DNA of 64,000 nt from contig OY856409.1 in the NCBI GenBank assembly GCA_963693085.1, forward strand, positions 1,340,744,915-1,340,808,914, in the 5' to 3' direction. The notes under the pieces are model-generated. The model was not told the DNA's origin and made no database searches. It worked only from the letters and a program-made list of their open reading frames with translations. Numbering within the stretch: position 1 is the stretch's first letter; every line of letters starts with the position of its first letter. The position numbers and the translations under genes were made by a program. This DNA is from Alisma plantago-aquatica (lineage: Eukaryota; Streptophyta; Magnoliopsida; Alismatales; Alismataceae). Below are positions 34,887 to 46,833 of this stretch, one piece after another.

Positions 34887-36512
34887 GTGACTCAAGATAG
34901 TGATGAATTGGGCATAGAAGATGAGCCAACTTCCTATCTAGAAGCTACTAAGGGGCCAGAATCTGAGAAATGGCCCAAAGCCATGAGATTAGAGATGAAA
35001 TCCATGTACATCAACAAGGTATGGACCTTGGTGGATCCACCCGAAGGGGTAAAACTCATAGGGTGCAAGTGGGTCTTCAAGAAGAAGACCGACATGGATG
35101 GAAATGTTCAAACCTATAAAGGTAGATTGGTTGCGAAAGGATTCCGTCAAATTCAAGGTGTTGATTATGACGAGACCTTCTCACCAGTTGCCATGGTTAA
35201 ATCCATCAGGATCATGCTTGCCATTGTAGCTTATCATGAGTTCATGACTATGAGATTTGGCAGATGGATGTTAAAACAACATTCCTTAATGAGAATTGAC
35301 TCGAGGATGTGTACATGACACAACCTGAGGGTTTTATCAATCTAAAGGAAGCCAATAAAGTTTGTAAGCTACAAAGGTCAATCTATGGATTGAAGCAAGC
35401 ATCTCGGACCTAGAATCTATGTTTTGACAAAGTAGTCAAAAAGTTTGGCTTTAGTCAAAACGAAGATGAACCTTGTGTTTACAAAAAGGTTAGTGGGAGC
35501 ACAGTAATATTTCTCATATTGTATGTGGATGACATACTATTGATGGGAAATGACATCCCTACTCCTCAGACAGTAAAAGATTGGCTGGGGAAGACCTTCT
35601 CTATGAAGGATTTAGGGGATGCATCCTATATACTAGGAATCAAGATCTATAGAGATAGATCTAGAAGGCTTCTAGGCCTAATCCAGAGCACATACATTGA
35701 CAAGGTGCTAAAGAGGTTTAGCATGGAGGGTTCTAAGAGAGGTAACTTGCCCATGTCCCATGGGGTTACGATCTCTAAAGCCCAATGTACTAGTTCCTGT
35801 GATGAACGGGCACGTATGAGTAAGATTACATATGCATCAGCAATTGGATCTATCATGTATGCGATTTTATGTACTCATCCTGATGTGTCGTATGCTTTGA
35901 GCATGACGAGCCGGTATCAGTCAGATCCAAGTGAATGTCACTGGACATCCGTAAAGAACATCCTAAAGTACTTGAGAAGGACTCAGGATCAATTATTGGT
36001 ATACGGTGGTGAGGAAGAGCTCATGGTAAAGGGTTACACCGATGCTAGCTTCCAAACTGACAAAGATGACTATAGAATACAATTTGGATTTGTGTTTTGC
36101 CTGAATAACGGAGCTGTGAGCTGGAAGAGTTCCAAGCAAGAGACGATTGTGGATTCTACAACAGAGGTCGAATATATTGCTGCACCTAATGCTACAAAGG
36201 AAGTTATGTGGATCAAGAAGTTCATTTCTGAACTTGGAGTGGTTCCATGAACTAGTGATACAATTGAGTTGTTTTGTGACAACAACGGAGCAATTGCACA
36301 TGCTAAAGAACCAAGATCGCACCAACGTTCCAAACATATTCTACGGCGGTTCCATCTCATACGAGAGATCGTACAGTGAGGAGATGTGAAGATTTGCAGA
36401 GTACCTACAGAAAGTAATGTGGCTGACCCACTCACAAAAGCACTTTCACAGCAGAAACATGACGGACATGTTCGATCACTTGGATTGAGATTCATGAGTG
36501 ATTATGTATAAG
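34887..36512 (+). pseudogene. pol: Copia reverse transcriptase and RNase H, frameshifted
   Basis: RVT_2 blocks are present: EAMRLEM-like KAMRLEMKSMYINKVWTLVD, GCKWVFKKKTDMDGNVQTYK, VAKGFRQIQGVDYDETFSPV, then a frame change near 35260, YGLKQAS near 35385, and the intact catalytic YVDD in LILYVDDILLMGND (35519 on). RNase H follows (VKGYTDASFQTDKDDYR, TTEVEYIA) and ends GLRFMSDYV near 36510. Stops occur near 35302, 35411, 36248 and 36378. Motif style suggests the Tork-like lineage, not certain. Confidence 0.94.
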
Positions 36513-36526
36513 TGCAAGTGGGAATT
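36510..36526 (+). other. Polypurine tract of the Copia element
   Basis: AAGTGCAAGTGGGAATTT sits directly after the pol stop and before TGTTGGTATGTATGCCC, an LTR-type start shared with the second Copia LTR at 56276. A second tract, AGTGCAAGTGGGAGTC, lies at about 37675-37690 in front of the direct repeat start. Confidence 0.7.
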
Positions 36527-38410
36527 TGTTGGTATGTATGCCCATAGAGACTATCATTTGATGATTGTAATGGGATACTATGTAAACGATTTGTAATACT
36601 ACATTGATCATATCAATAAAGGCAAGTTTCTTGTCTATATGTTTGTGTTTTATATTGTGAGATGACCACAAAAACTTATAGATGTCTACAGAATAATATA
36701 CTCAATGACATATGTCTTTGGGTTGATGACCTGAACGGTGAGATCAATTGTATGCTAAGAGTGTGTATTCTTGTTTTGTCCCTAATCGGTTGTTATTGTG
36801 GAAATATCCATAGACATCAATAAAACATAAGATTAGAATGTATGTTGGTTGATAGAAGAATCTCATTATCCATGATATGGAGATATCAAACCAAATACAT
36901 AGATACTCGTTAGAGAACAATGTATCATACTGACCCACCTTGAGAGTGACACATGGATACCATGATTGGTAGTTAGAGTCACATCTCATAGTGATGGTGG
37001 TGATTGTGGCTCTTAGACCTAAAGTCACTACACTTATCACATGTCGTTCGGTGTACTTTGACATCATCCACTGTGGTCTTGAATAAGGATTTCCATAAAG
37101 ATGGTGCTTGGGTGCATTGTGACACATGGGGATGCCTGTGAGTGATGTAGATGGAATTTGTCCTTCCTACGGGAGTTTGATATTCTGGCCACTTGATAAG
37201 CGAGACTGAGGAATGCATGGCCATGATGATGTGAGTCAATATGTGATATTGAGCTTACATATATCTCAGAAAGTTTTCTATAGTTCAAGGAACATGGATT
37301 GAACGTTGAAAAGGATAACAGTTCCATGATTCGAGTTCAATCTGAATATCAATGACAAAGGAGCTATACAATCACTATAACACCAATCATGAATGATAGG
37401 TTAAGTTGTTCTCCAACTTCTCCAATTACTTGGGTGGAAATGAAGTCTTGCTATATACCAATCATTGCTTGTGAAATCATAATATGATTATGGATATCAC
37501 TGCCAACGTAATTTGGAGCCTACCGGGTCAAACACATAGGATGTGTTGGAATAGGAGTATAATTGTGGATTTGATTGGAATTACTTCGAATCACATTGAT
37601 TACTAAAATGTTTATGTAATCCATTAGAATAATATTGGAATGTTTGAGCTAATTAATTTGACTGACTGGCTCTAAGTGCAAGTGGGAGTCTATTGGTAAA
37701 TATGCCCAGAGAGCCATCCCGAGTGATTGTATGGAGTCAGATATTAATTAATCAATTAATATGATTATTTGGTTAAGTAATTAATTCCAGAATATTCTAA
37801 TTAATCCATGAGCATTTTAATGAACGCATTGTTTCTATTTACCGATGGGTTTAGAAAATCCTACTTCCTTTCATCTCCTATTTAAAGGGGCTTGATGACC
37901 AATATCTATATAATTATTTGAGAGAGGTTTTTAGTTTACGCTCATGTGTGTAAACCCTAGTCGTCACTGTCCTCAGGAGAGAAAGGAGAGCAGCGCGACA
38001 CTAGCACGTCACCGCACAGAGACGACTCCTTCCCGCCGACTTAGGAAGCATGATGTGGAGTTACAGTCCATCCGCGTAGACAAAGTAGAGACGCAGAAGC
38101 TGAGATGCCTACGTTTGGAGGACGTCAACGGCCATCCATACGCGCTACGAGCGGCGTACATCACCGCACGAAAGGAGCGCCGCCGGATCTTCCTGCGATG
38201 CACTCAGCAAATGGGAAACAAGTTATGTCCGTGTAGGGCAGAAACATTACACAACATCGTGCAGCGGGACATCGTCGGACTTGCTCTGCGATAAAGTATA
38301 TCCCGCTAACACTCTTTCTGAATACGCTGTTGTCGACAAGATCCTATTTTGAGTTGTGTGGATTTTTTTTGTTGCTTCCGCCATGTATGTTTTCTCCACA
38401 AAACCCAACA
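36527..38410 (+). mobile_element. 3' LTR region of the first Copia element
   Basis: It aligns by eye with the 2,241-bp LTR at 56276-58516 over its start (TGTTGGTATGTATG), the 36740-37330 stretch, and its end (GTTGCTTCCGCCATGTATG against TGTTTCCGCTACTTC). TATA-like CTATTTAAAGG lies near 37879. Inside it, at 37690, a second LTR-like start (TATTGGTAAATATGCCC) with its own polypurine tract begins the direct repeat shared with 18614. So this may be two fused LTR parts rather than one. Minus-strand frames over 36744-37327 recur in the other LTR only through nucleotide homology. Confidence 0.7.
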
Positions 38411-39315
38411 CCCACACCCTTTAGACTCAAATTCCTTAATTAACTAAATGAACCAGAATCTAATAGTATGAAAACTATCAAATCCCATTTCTTAAAATAA
38501 CAAATTTCGATACTCCTACTAACATAACAAGAGGTAAAGTAGAAATCCTATGCAACACACAAATGGGAAAAAAATTAAAATATATTAGGTGATACAACTG
38601 TAGAAACAATAACACGATAAAAATTCAATGAACATGTACCACTCAAGAGAGGGAGTTGGATGGATGCTTAAAAGTAGAGGTCTCAAAAGGTGGACTTTGA
38701 AGAAGTCACTCTATTTATAAATGAGACATAACAACCACGGCGACAGATGGGTCAGAATCAGACCCAAATGTTGTTGAAGTGGGAGTATTTCGGTGACTCA
38801 CAACAATTGATGAGCCCAACTTGGTTCCCTGTGCTATTAAGGGACCTAGGCCCCTAGCATTTTTCTCCAACATGATTATTCTTCTCACTAAATATCCAAT
38901 AACGAGAGTCAGGTTGAGTCTGACCTTATCCTTTACCTACTTTTAAAAGGCAACTGTGGCTTCCTCTGCCCTGATCTCTACCCAAGGAGGCAGAAAGGGT
39001 AGTGAACTTAGTATAAGTAGTATTAAAAGTTGTTGAACATCAAAATAACTATAGGTATTGGTAGATGTCAACAGAGTCCACGTGGTGAACAACAAGCCAG
39101 AATATGCCCAGAACTTTGGTCGGTCGATAGAGAACTAGATAACTTGAAGCACCATACTTTACTTATAAACAGTTGATAGAATAAACCAAGAGAAATTCTC
39201 TCTTCCACATAAGGAAAATTTATTTTGGCATTGGGTTGAGTGGACAAAAATGGATACCCAACATGACAAATGATAAAAACACAACCCATGACAGAAAGAA
39301 ATAAACTCATATTCT
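37690..39315 (+). repeat. Right copy of the 1.62-kb direct repeat, with empty CACTA-3 site
   Basis: Matches 18614-20068 plus 31099-31267. At 39130-39150 it reads GAACTAGATAACTTGAAGCA with one TTG, the pre-insertion form of the CACTA-3 target. The part after 38410 has a TATA-like TATATAAAGG just outside its right end when read on the minus strand (about 39348-39358), so it may contain a promoter or LTR in reverse orientation. Its nature is unresolved. Confidence 0.85.
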
Positions 39316-40522
39316 TTAATTGTGTCCTCTACTGATGTAGTACATCCTTTATATAGGCACATAAAATAGGGATAAATCATGTGGATCTAAACCACATGGC
39401 TTTACAAAAGCCTAAATAAAATGAAAGCAAAACAACAGTTTAAATAAAGCAAAAAAAAGTGACAAAAGTCTAATGAGTATTAGATAAGTTCATAAATATG
39501 CAGATAATGGTGTTTGTACTACATCACTTCCATTACTTAACAAACATTGCTTCAAAATTGTTCTACATCCTACATTTGCCATTTTGACATGGTAACTGAA
39601 CCCATATGCATATCCGAACACATTAAACTCAGTGTATTGTATATAATAGATTGTATAAGCTCAAAGGGGGATGATCCCGCCACCAGGGGAGGACAGAAAC
39701 CCAATACGATGGGTAAGTGATTGAAGAGGTGAACAATGCATTAATGATGCAACCACTACAACACTGAGCAAAAAATTCATGATAATTCAGCCCCAGAATA
39801 ATTGAACCAAAGGCCTCCCGGTTAGAATTACGTTTCAATCACCATTGCACCTCTCCCTTGCAGGCAGTATTATATAACTAAAATGTTATAAGATATCAAC
39901 CATAATCCAAATGATGTTTTCATCTAGTTTGTGTTGTTTAATATTATGTTTGTATACATATTTATGTGGTGCTCAATGTTATATTTTTGGACATGCCCAT
40001 GTGTTAATATATCTTCAACATATTCACACAAGCTTATTTCATCTGACTTTTTGTAAGTTCATGCTTGGAAACATTTTCAATAGTTTTTTGGTTCTTGCTT
40101 TTCCCTTAAAGAAAGACATTACACTATAATGTTGAGAATTTTAGGGAAAGAAAACTAGTATCTAACTATATATAGGATATTTATATATATTTGAAATCTA
40201 GGTCTACATAGCATTCGCTATGTGATTGACTAGGCATCTAGTATTGGTTTTATTATGTGATTGTTGTTTTTATTTTTTTACTTTGCAATTGTTATATTAG
40301 AATTTTGTTAATAGTAATTCATATGTATCTCATGCATAATTTTTTTGTATGAATACTTATCTGGTAGCCTTGTGATTTTATTAAAATAATTGCAAGGAGA
40401 CTCATTGAGAGAATTATAGTAATTGACTTGTAGGATGTATTTGTTGACACTAGTGTATCTCCCACGATATGAATATACAAGCAGTAACACTAGCATATAC
40501 AATAATAACAACAATAACATTA

Positions 40523-40593
<71 letters not shown>

Positions 40594-40747
40594 CAGTAGT
40601 AGTAGTAATAGTATTAATATCATCAAATTCCATTATGTTCCAAAATAGATACATTCAATAAATACATAATTGATGAGTGTCAAACGTGAAACCAATGGAT
40701 AGTACAGTCTTATTTGTTTACTTCCCACAATTTTTGACATGAATTAC
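39316..40747. other. AT-rich spacer with a possible SINE
   Basis: Mostly AT-rich without supported genes. At about 39640-39850 the minus strand has TGGTTCAATTATTCTGG, resembling a Pol III B box, followed by TGGTGGCGGGATCATCCCC and a pyrimidine/AT end, as in tRNA-derived plant SINEs. An A box is not clear. I call a SINE only tentatively. The trinucleotide tract at 40522-40612 is listed separately. Confidence 0.35.
40522..40612. repeat. ATT / AGT trinucleotide microsatellite
   Basis: About ten ATT units pass directly into about twenty AGT units with single-base interruptions. Confidence 0.95.
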
Positions 40748-41709
40748 TGTGAAAAATGATGAGTGGGGAAAATCCCCTCGTGTAGATTTTCCTTATTTCT
40801 TGATATATAGGAGACAACCACCCTTTCCGCAATTATCCAGGCTCCCGCCTAGGCCGCGCCTAAGCCCCTTAGGCTTTAGGTGAGCCGCCTTAAACTAGGC
40901 GCCTAGGATTTCAAATAACTAAAATGGATGCCTAAGGCCTTTTAGGCTTCAAATTAAGGCCTTAAAGACCAAATTAGCATAGATTAAGTCTGAATTTGGT
41001 CAAATTACATCAAGTTCAATTGTTTCAGGGAAGAAACAGACCTGATTTAGGCCAAATCAGATTTAATTTCGGCATATTAGGTCTGATTTGGGGAGAAATA
41101 TGTTTGATTTGGGGGAACATCTCTTATTTGATTGGATTAGGTCTGATTTCACCAAATTAGGGCTCATTTAGGTCAAGTAGCACAAATTAGGGGAAATTAT
41201 GTCTGATTAGTTCGTGTTATGCCAAAATTGGTCTAACTTAGGCCAATTGGGTAGACTAAGTTAAATTAAATCAAGTTTAGATCATTTTAGGTCAAATCAA
41301 GGCCAAATAGGTCTAGCTTAGGTCATGATAGGTGTGATGTAGGTGAACTTATGATCGATTGTGCGTAGGGATAACCAAAACAAATGTGCATAGTGATGTG
41401 CATATTTGAATATAGCTAATGTATCGGCAAATCATTTATATATATGTAAAATATAAACAAATATGACGAGTGCCTAGAAACACCTAGGCCCCCGCCTAGG
41501 CACCTAGGCCCCCTAGTCTTCCCTTAAGTGGGAAGGATCACTTAGTCGCCTAGACAACTACGACCCTATAAATGGGATACGGGGGAAGCATATAGACACT
41601 TAGAAAAACCCTAATTGGCTAATACACAATTGGGCCCATGTTACAAATAGACTAAACAGAACTTAAGTAAAAGACTAAAACACTTAAGTAAATAGACACT
41701 CTAAGTACA
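40748..41709 (-). mobile_element. LTR A1 (3' LTR) of non-autonomous LTR element A, with insertion
   Basis: The ends 40748-40837 and 41561-41709 match the two halves of LTR A2 (44079-44296): TGTGAAAAATGATGAGTGG at the left, AAGTAAATAGACACT at the right. The minus-strand LTR start is TGTACTTAGAGTGTC at 41709. CTCCCCCTCAAG (41710 on) is the complement of a polypurine tract. Without the insertion the LTR is about 240 bp. Confidence 0.8.
40838..41560. mobile_element. Insertion with CCTAGGC-rich ends inside LTR A1
   Basis: It interrupts the LTR between ACCCTTTCC and TATAAATGGG, which are contiguous in LTR A2. Both ends are packed with CGCCTAGGC, CCTTAGGC and GCCTAGGCC words. The interior has many AGGTCTGATTT / GGTCAAATTAGG words repeating at about 20-40 bp. 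No protein is encoded and the target duplication is not clear. The AGGC/GCCT ends recall the insertion at 16474-18025. Confidence 0.6.
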
Positions 41710-44065
41710 CTCCCCCTCAAGATGGAGCTTGGGAGAATCCCAAGTTAGCTTGCAAACAGACAGACAGACTAAACAAAGCAAAAAAAGATAACCAATCCCA
41801 TACAAGAATTTCTCCCCCTCAATGTTACAATAATCACTCAAGCACTCAAATCTCAAAAAATCCCCCTCAAGTAGATACTCCAAAGTAGTAGATATCTAGG
41901 TAAGCATAGAGGCTTCTTGATCATCATAGTGGCATCTAGAGCAACAGAAAGAATAGCAGATAGGCACCAAGATCTTCATCATAGTAGTCATCATAGTAGC
42001 CAGAGAGTGTTGAATCACAAGTCCTACAGAATGCTAGGTCACAAGAAGCAACAATAGTCAACATGCAAACAAAGCATAGACAAGTAGAGAGTCAACATGC
42101 ACAAAGCACGGACAAGCCAGGAGTGTTGGCACATAGAATTAAAGGTTGATGACGTAGGCAGATAGAAGATTAATGTGCAAAGTAGTAACCAAATAAATAA
42201 CTCCAATATGCAATGTAGACGAAGCTCCATGTAAAGTTAGCAACAAAAATCTTCATCATCTTCTCTCTTCATATAGTATCCATCACAGTAGCAGACGTCA
42301 AAGTCCAGAGAGTGTTGGTCCACAGAGTACAGAGAGTGTTGGTTCATAGTAGAAAGTCAACGTGCAAAGCAAGCACGGACAGCAGATAGTGCAAATGCAC
42401 AAAATAGCAAGTAAATGTACTAATCATATTACAAGTAGCAAGTATGACGTCCCAGTATGTAACTTCATAGCAGCAGTCGAGGTAGATGATAAATAAGCAA
42501 TAATAGCAGTAGAGAACTTCATATAGCATCAAAACTATCATGAATAGTCCACATAACAATAGAAGGATCCACATAGATGAAAAAGGAACACCAATAGTAG
42601 CAGAACGATCGATTCATATGAAAATGGAACACCAATAGTAGCAAAAGGATCCATGAATTAGCAGTAGAAAGTGGCATGAAGATCCATGTAGCAGCATAAT
42701 CAAATTCTTCTTCTTCTTCCTTCATCTCTCCTCCATCTCATCTCTTCCCTCTACTCTTCATCCTCTATTCTCCCCCTCACGCCAACCACGAAAAGAATGG
42801 AGTGGTTGGAGTGGAGAGTCAAAAATAACGGTAGAGGTAGGTAGAGGTAGGGTTGTGTAGGTAATATATGGAGGAGGTAATCAATAATGCGAGTCAAACT
42901 ACAACATGCGTCGATTACAAAGATCCAGATAGAAAATTAAATGGATCTTTTTCCACACCCACAAAATTTTTTAGATTAGGTCAAAAAAAATATGGGAGTA
43001 GGACAAGAAGAACAAAAAGAAGATTGTCAGAATGGAAACTCGGTAGAAAGAGGAGATATACTATTGGAATGTTACTCAGTAGGATCAATAAGTTCAATAT
43101 GGTAATGGGGGTGGAACAAGTATTGAGGAGGTAGGAAAAAATGTATATAGGGTTGGAAGACCGAAAGGTGTAACAACAAAATTATAAACATGTTGAAAAA
43201 GGGAAGATAATTGTTGATAGTAAGGATAAAGAAGGGACACTCATGTATAGATACCTCCACCATATGATAAAATCATTGTAGCACGCCAAGATGTAGCAAT
43301 AGGAAGCAGCAGATGTGTCGTGTCATTGAGCGACACACCATGTCAGTTGACACACGAAGAAGCAATAGTAGATGACACACCGTGTCGATGAAGAGACACA
43401 CCATGTTTGATATCACATTAGCAGCAGTCAGCGCTAGCAGAAGAAGGTGACACATTGTGTCAAAGGATGACACGTTGTGTCAAGGTATTGGCAACATGTC
43501 GTACCAACAAATGAATGAAGTCATGAAGAATCAGAACACCTCCTACACACCTTGTCTGAAGAAGTAACATGTCATGCTGGCGGTGAACATTAATAGAAAA
43601 ACCCCGAAGACAGCAGCAAAAGAAAGGGAAATCTTTTTAGATCTCCACCATAGCAACATAGGGACAATGTATCCCCAATATCAGTAGAAAAGAGAGATCT
43701 TTAACTAAGATTTTGGATTTGATCTCGATGGTGGTGGCATGGAGTAGATCGGTGACGGAGTAGATAATGGCGGTGTAGATTTGTGATGATGGTGGCGAAT
43801 AGGATAGAGGCAGCTTCATTGGCAAGCAGGATTGACGGAGGCATAGCAGCTCTTATAGATTTAGATACCAACAACTTCATAGGATGATTTTTTTTGATGA
43901 AGACAGAGACAGATCGAAGGAAATGACTCCAAGGAGAAGCAAGGATGGAAAATCCCTACAGGCAACCATCAGTAGTGCCTAGAGGCAGCGGCGGTCGCCC
44001 GCAAGGGGAGGCGTCTCTCCTTTGTGCTATCTGTCTCTTAGGGTTAGGGGCAGCACAGGACCGGA
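41710..44065 (-). mobile_element. Internal region of non-autonomous element A
   Basis: No gag or pol is present, so this is a LARD-like internal region of about 2.36 kb. It contains spaced AGCAGTAG / CATAGCAGCAG words, a CT-rich leader-like tract at 42705-42780, and repeated GACACACCGTGTC-type words (43310-43500). Element B has the same layout (CT-rich tract at 45780-45880, CACGTTGTGT words at 46240-46600), so the two are related families. Confidence 0.7.
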
Positions 44066-44078
44066 GGCTCTGATACCA
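44066..44078 (-). other. Primer binding site of element A
   Basis: The minus strand reads TGGTATCAGAGCC, an exact match to the plant initiator Met-tRNA 3' complement, directly adjoining LTR A2. Confidence 0.88.
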
Positions 44079-44296
44079 TGTGAAAAATAATATGAGTGGG
44101 GGGTATCCCCTCATGTAGGTTTTTCTTATTTCTTGATAGATGGGAGGCAGCAACCCTTTCCTATAAATAGGATAAGGGGGAAGCATACAAACACTTAGAC
44201 AAACCCTAATGGGAAAATACACAATTGGGTTCATGCTGAAAATAGACTAAAGAGAACTTAAGTAAAAGAGTAAAACACTTAAGTAAATAGACACTC
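44079..44296 (-). mobile_element. LTR A2 (5' LTR) of element A
   Basis: About 218 bp, homologous to the interrupted LTR A1. On the minus strand it runs from AGTGTCTATTTACTTAAG to TATTTTTCACA. It contains CCTATTTATAGG as TATA-like sequence. It ends 14 bp from LTR A3, which is in the opposite orientation. Confidence 0.82.
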
Positions 44297-44309
44297 CAGC
44301 TTGGGAGAG

Positions 44310-44528
44310 TGTTAAAGTGTCTATTTACTTAAGTGGTTTAGTGTTTTACTTATGTTTAGTCTATTTGTAATATGGGCCCAATTGTCTATTGACCCATTAG
44401 AGTTTGTCTAAGTGTATGTATGCTTCCCCCTTATCCTATTTATAGGAAAGGGTTGTTTCCTCCATTTTATCAAGCAATAAGAAAATCTAAATGTTAGGGG
44501 ATTCACCCCACTCATATCAAATTTCATA
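44310..44528 (+). mobile_element. LTR A3, inverted copy of the element A LTR
   Basis: It begins TGTTAAAGTGTCTATTTAC and ends TCAAATTTCATA, followed at 44529-44540 by TGGTATCAGAGC (a primer binding site in plus orientation). It is about 80-85 percent identical to A2 in inverted orientation. Its internal region is cut off after about 12 bp by LTR B1. Confidence 0.82.
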
Positions 44529-44540
44529 TGGTATCAGAGC

Positions 44541-44702
44541 TCAGTTGATTGATATTAGACAGAACACCCATGTTCTATATATAAGAGAAAGGGGGAAACA
44601 TTACATACTTGGGACTCAAGTAAAGCTATATGGGTCAAAACACTTAAGCCCATGTACAAATTAATATATTAACTAAATAGGCCAATAATACTTTCTAACA
44701 CT
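44541..44702 (-). mobile_element. LTR B1 (3' LTR) of non-autonomous LTR element B, truncated
   Basis: Matches LTR B2 (52455-52714): GATATTAGACAGAACACCC, TATATATAAGAGAAAGGGG and AATAATACTTTCTAACA are shared. The left ~35 bp of the LTR are missing at the junction with LTR A3. ACTCCCCGTCAAGC after it is the complement of a polypurine tract. Confidence 0.78.
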
Positions 44703-46620
44703 CCCCGTCAAGCTAGAGAATGGGTTGACACATGTCCTAGCTTGGACTTACATGACTCAATTAGACGATAAAAATGTCACTCCCCATACAAAAATTGTCA
44801 CTCCCCCTTAAACAATACTCCCCGGTTAAAAACATAAATGACTCCTCTTTTGAGTTGTGTTCTGCGGGCTAGAAATACTCGAGCTTTGGAGAAGGTCTTT
44901 TGAAGTGCATCTGGAATGAAGAACATCTAATAAATGGAATCCAAACACCAAAGAAAAAACTCACCACCATCAATCTGAAGCAGACGATAAAAAACACCAC
45001 GACCATGCCATATTCACTAGAGAAGAATGTGCGAGTAGTATAAGCACAATCAACACATCCCACATACATACAATGACACAAACGAGGAGGCACAATGTTG
45101 ATGTAGCAGTAGAGGTATCTTCAAATCATCTGAGAAGTGTAGCCAACTAGAATTAGCACAGAAGACCAATTACGTGTATGATGTGGCACAAACACGAGCT
45201 GGATGAGGTGCCAATCATTGCCATACTAGTTACATAAATCTGACATATGAAACTTGGGGGCTTGATAGAAATGAAGGACATCATCAAGAAGAAAAACACG
45301 TGTAAATAATAAAAGTGCCATATCAATACTTGGAAACAAATTTGCAATCTCGGAGAAAACATAACTAAAGTAGCTCGGTGAAGATAAAATTTGAATGAAT
45401 CATCAACCTTGCAGATACAAAATCTGCGAGCTAGATATTGATGAGCTTCTGAGAAGTCTGATATGAAGAAGCAACCATCCATCTCATGAAAATGCAGCGA
45501 GCATGATCAATTGAAACATCATTAACATCAAATAGAACTAGAGGTTGAAATTAAGCACAACAAGCTTTGTCCTGACGTACATAATGTGGTACGAACATGA
45601 AAGCTTGGTATCAATGCTCAAGTGAGATTCTTCAACACTGTCTGAAAGTGGTGGCCAATTGGGTAGATAACCAACCCACATGTAAAGCAATGCTCAGTGA
45701 GAATAAAGTGCCACAAAAACATCAAAAGAGAGGATGTGTTATAGAATATGAAGATCCATGGAGATCATAGTAGGCTGGAATATTATATATCATCTCTCAT
45801 CTCTATCCTCATATGCTCTCCTCTTACTCTCTCTCTCTCTCTCTTTCTCTCTCATACTCTCTCTTCTCTATATTCCCCCCCACACCAACTACGAAGAGAA
45901 TGAGTAGGTGGTATGGAAAAGGGACACATGACCCCCTGGTATGTGGAAAGATATGCACACATGAGGGGTGGGAGGGCGAGAAATGAAGATTCAAAGCGTG
46001 AGGTGTAGTTTTTAGAGAAGAAAAAATGATAATCAGAGTAAAAGTGCAACACGACCCGATTATAGAGATCCAAATAGGAAAATTTAATGGATCTTTTTAC
46101 GACCAAAAAAGAGGAAAGGATCCCCACAAAAAAAGGTTCGATTAGCATTAGGTATAAAAGGAGAGAAAGAACTTTAGAGGTCGTCATAACTTGAACTGAA
46201 ATGAAAGTAGACAAAATTCTTCGGACAAGCTATGTGGAATACTGACACATCGTATTACTCTTTTTAGTCGAAGGTAATAGGTTCCCGCAACACGCTATGT
46301 GGAGATCCGACACGTTGTGTAGGAGATCCGACAAACCGTGTAGGATGTCGAAGATGAGAAACAGTCTTCCACCGACATGTCGTGCATAGTATTGACATGA
46401 CGTGTAACTCTTTTAGTCGAAGATGACAGGCTTCCAACAACAATGTGTGAAGATCTGGCAAGCCATGTAGGATGTCAAAGACGAGAAACAAATCTTCAGT
46501 CGAAATGTCATGTAAAAAGTCCAAGACATGAAATAGTCTTCCTCTGACACGTCGTGTAAGATGTCAAAGGCGTGAAACAAACTTCCGTCGACACGTCATA
46601 TGGAAATCTAAGTGAAGGGA
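44703..46620 (-). mobile_element. Internal region of non-autonomous element B
   Basis: Non-coding, about 1.9 kb, with a CT dinucleotide tract at 45827-45855 and clusters of GACACGTCGTGT, CACGTTGTGT and CATGTCGTGC words at 46240-46610. Layout parallels element A. Minus-strand frames of 75-120 codons here lack known domains and are not conserved between A and B. Confidence 0.65.
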
Positions 46621-46833
46621 CCACACACCATAGGCTTCTAAGGGTGTGGTCCCTTCACTCAAAAATTGGCAATGAGTGAAAGGACCACACACCTTATAAA
46701 CCCAAGGACCGCCCCAAACCTTAGAGTCATGGTACTATTCCAATATCCCTCTTAAATGCAGCTTGTGTGCTTGTACTTGTTATTTTATGTAAGGTGTGGT
46801 CCTCACACTTGTTTCTGGGGTCTGCTTTGATAC
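46621..46833 (-). mobile_element. TRIM-like element C, first LTR and internal part
   Basis: 46660-46735 (ATTGGCAATGAGTGAAAGGA to AATATCCCTCTTAA) corresponds to 52289-52380. The following stretch to TCTGCTTTGATAC corresponds to 52381-52457 (CTTGTTATTTTA, GTGTGGTCCTC, GGGTCTGCT). This gives an LTR of about 115 bp and an internal region of about 100 bp, in the size range of TRIM elements. The minus strand primer binding site is split by the solo LTR after GATAC. Confidence 0.65.

Noticed and set aside
36744..37327. Minus-strand frames shared with 56475-57000
   Set aside because: The similarity is explained by DNA homology of two Copia LTRs. Frames shift relative to each other and there is no domain, so conservation as protein is not supported.
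40930..41350. Possible gene in the TTAGGTCTGATTTGG-rich interior of the LTR A1 insertion
   Set aside because: The repeated words are frequent stops in most frames and no open frame of meaningful length exists.
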